This document shows, piece by piece, positions 63,346-64,000 of a stretch of DNA of 64,000 nucleotides. Under the pieces are notes generated by a model. It did no database searches. It was not told the DNA's origin and saw only the letters and a program-made list of their open reading frames with translations. The position numbers and the translations under genes were made by a program. How positions within the stretch are numbered: the stretch's first letter is position 1; every line of letters begins with the position of its first letter. Source of the DNA: Sphingobacterium spiritivorum (GTDB lineage: Bacteria; Bacteroidota; Bacteroidia; Sphingobacteriales; Sphingobacteriaceae); assembly GCF_016725325.1 (NCBI RefSeq), contig NZ_CP068083.1, forward strand, positions 4,650,001 through 4,714,000, written 5' to 3'.

Positions 63346-63759
63346 ATGTGGAAATACTACGCTTTACTCTCCGCCCTCTTTGCTGCACTGACAGCCATTC
63401 TGGCCAAGATCGGCGTAAAAGGTGTCAACAGTAATCTGGCCACAGCAATCCGTACATTGGTTGTGCTTTTCATTGCATGGGGCATTGTGCTGTTGAGTGG
63501 AGAAATCAAAGAAGTAAAAACTCTCAATAAGGAAAACTGGTTATTTCTCACGCTCTCCGGGATTGCGACAGGCTTATCCTGGTTATTTTATTTTAAAGCC
63601 TTACAAACAGGAGATGTTTCCAAAGTAGCTCCTATTGATAAATTAAGCGTAGCAATTGCCATAGGACTCTCCTTCTGGCTCCTCAAAGAGCCGGCAGATG
63701 CTAAAACAATAGTTGGAGGTCTGCTCATCGTTGCCGGCACACTGGTCATTATATGGTAA
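63346..63759 (+). CDS. Small EamA-family membrane protein
   Basis: 137 residues using the ATG at 63346 (the upstream in-frame ATG at 63238 would overlap the previous gene by 90 bp). Four or five hydrophobic helices with ALFAALTAILAKIGVKG, GLSWLFYFKALQTGDVSKVA and the EPADAKTIVGGLLIVAG end, matching a single EamA repeat. Full transporters carry two such repeats, so this half-size form probably works as a dimer. Confidence 0.85.
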   Translation: MWKYYALLSALFAALTAILAKIGVKGVNSNLATAIRTLVVLFIAWGIVLLSGEIKEVKTLNKENWLFLTLSGIATGLSWLFYFKALQTGDVSKVAPIDKLSVAIAIGLSFWLLKEPADAKTIVGGLLIVAGTLVIIW

Positions 63760-63941
63760 TGATTCCAGAGATATCAGATACTAAAATTATAATCTTATGC
63801 GGCTGTATATATTATTCGGCAAGCAAATGATATGATTATTGTTATATATTTTCGAAACATATTATTCAAATTCAAAAAGAATTCAAAATTGAATGTTTAA
63901 TTTGCACTAAAGGAATAGTTTACAATCCGGCAGTTCAAAAA

Positions 63942-64000
63942 ATGAAAATCCTGATCATAGAAGATGAATACGAGCTTGCAAAAAGCATTGGTGACTACCT
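63942..64000 (+). CDS. Response regulator, N-terminal fragment (cut by window edge)
   Basis: The first 19 residues, MKILIIEDEYELAKSIGDY, are the start of a CheY-like receiver domain: the acidic pair EDE near residues 7-9 binds the Mg ion. The rest, including the phospho-acceptor Asp, lies beyond the window. An OmpR-type regulator is likely. Confidence 0.75.
   Translation, partial: MKILIIEDEYELAKSIGDY

Overview
The window is a 64 kb chromosomal segment of a Bacteroidota bacterium, most likely a Sphingobacterium or close Sphingobacteriaceae relative. Reasons: moderate to low GC, many SpI/SpII-type signal peptides, fimbrillin-like and OmpA/PorT-like surface proteins, DUF5106/DKNYY-type proteins, and several promoters that fit the Bacteroidota primary sigma consensus (TTG or TTTG, about 19-23 bp, TAnnTTTG) with weak Shine-Dalgarno signals. 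The genus is an inference from protein style, not a database result.

Layout. 1-9.3 kb: housekeeping and accessory singles (truncated THUMP-like methyltransferase, luciferase-like flavoenzyme, lipoprotein, SDR epimerase, L,D-transpeptidase, GNAT, ssb, zinc-ribbon protein, DsbA/FrnE, CDP-alcohol phosphotransferase). 9.4-15.6 kb: GH27 alpha-galactosidase, then an OmpA / 62-residue peptide / fimbrillin-like gene set embedded in dense intergenic palindromic repeat arrays. A perfect 14-bp inverted repeat upstream of ompA could be an invertible (phase-variable) element.

15.6-37.4 kb: one 20-gene exopolysaccharide operon on the minus strand, transcribed from about 37.5 kb. In order: an HTH plus transposase-derived-domain protein, a thioredoxin-like lipoprotein, a WecA/MraY-type initiating transferase, an epimerase, a flippase, three GT2/GT-D-type transferases, a polymerase/ligase, four GT4 glycosyltransferases (one interrupted by an in-frame TGA at a conserved Trp position), then a five-gene cassette (Ser/His S26B-type peptidase, PqqD, NTP_transf_5-type nucleotidyltransferase, ABC exporter, HprK-like kinase), and finally Wza- and Wzc-like export genes. 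The cassette resembles lasso-peptide tailoring/export modules (PqqD, kinase, nucleotidyltransferase, ABC) but has no precursor, no B2 protease and no asparagine-synthetase-like cyclase. It is translationally coupled to Wza/Wzc. This is the best candidate for an undescribed system here.

38-54.5 kb: nitronate monooxygenase, lipoprotein, methyltransferase, LysR regulator with an MBL-fold hydrolase, outer-membrane protein, aconitase, rpe, PgpH-type HD phosphodiesterase, tRNA-Ser(GCU), a small segment bounded by 55-bp direct repeats next to the tRNA that carries an ABM-domain gene, a thioredoxin-reductase-like flavoenzyme, an aspartyl protease, a CPBP protease, a Crp/Fnr regulator and a DUF5694 protein. 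54.7-64 kb: an ECF sigma factor coupled to a protein with a cytoplasmic domain, one inner-membrane helix and an outer-membrane barrel; methyltransferase, DUF2306, glutamine amidotransferase, YggS, AAA ATPase, GNAT, two lipoproteins, a small EamA protein and the start of a response regulator.

Three intergenic regions (2.1-2.8, 10.7-11.4, 14.8-15.6 kb) hold repeat families with stable hairpins, a 9-bp periodic tail and, in one pair of copies, a compensatory base change. No rRNA, CRISPR array, complete insertion sequence or prophage was seen.
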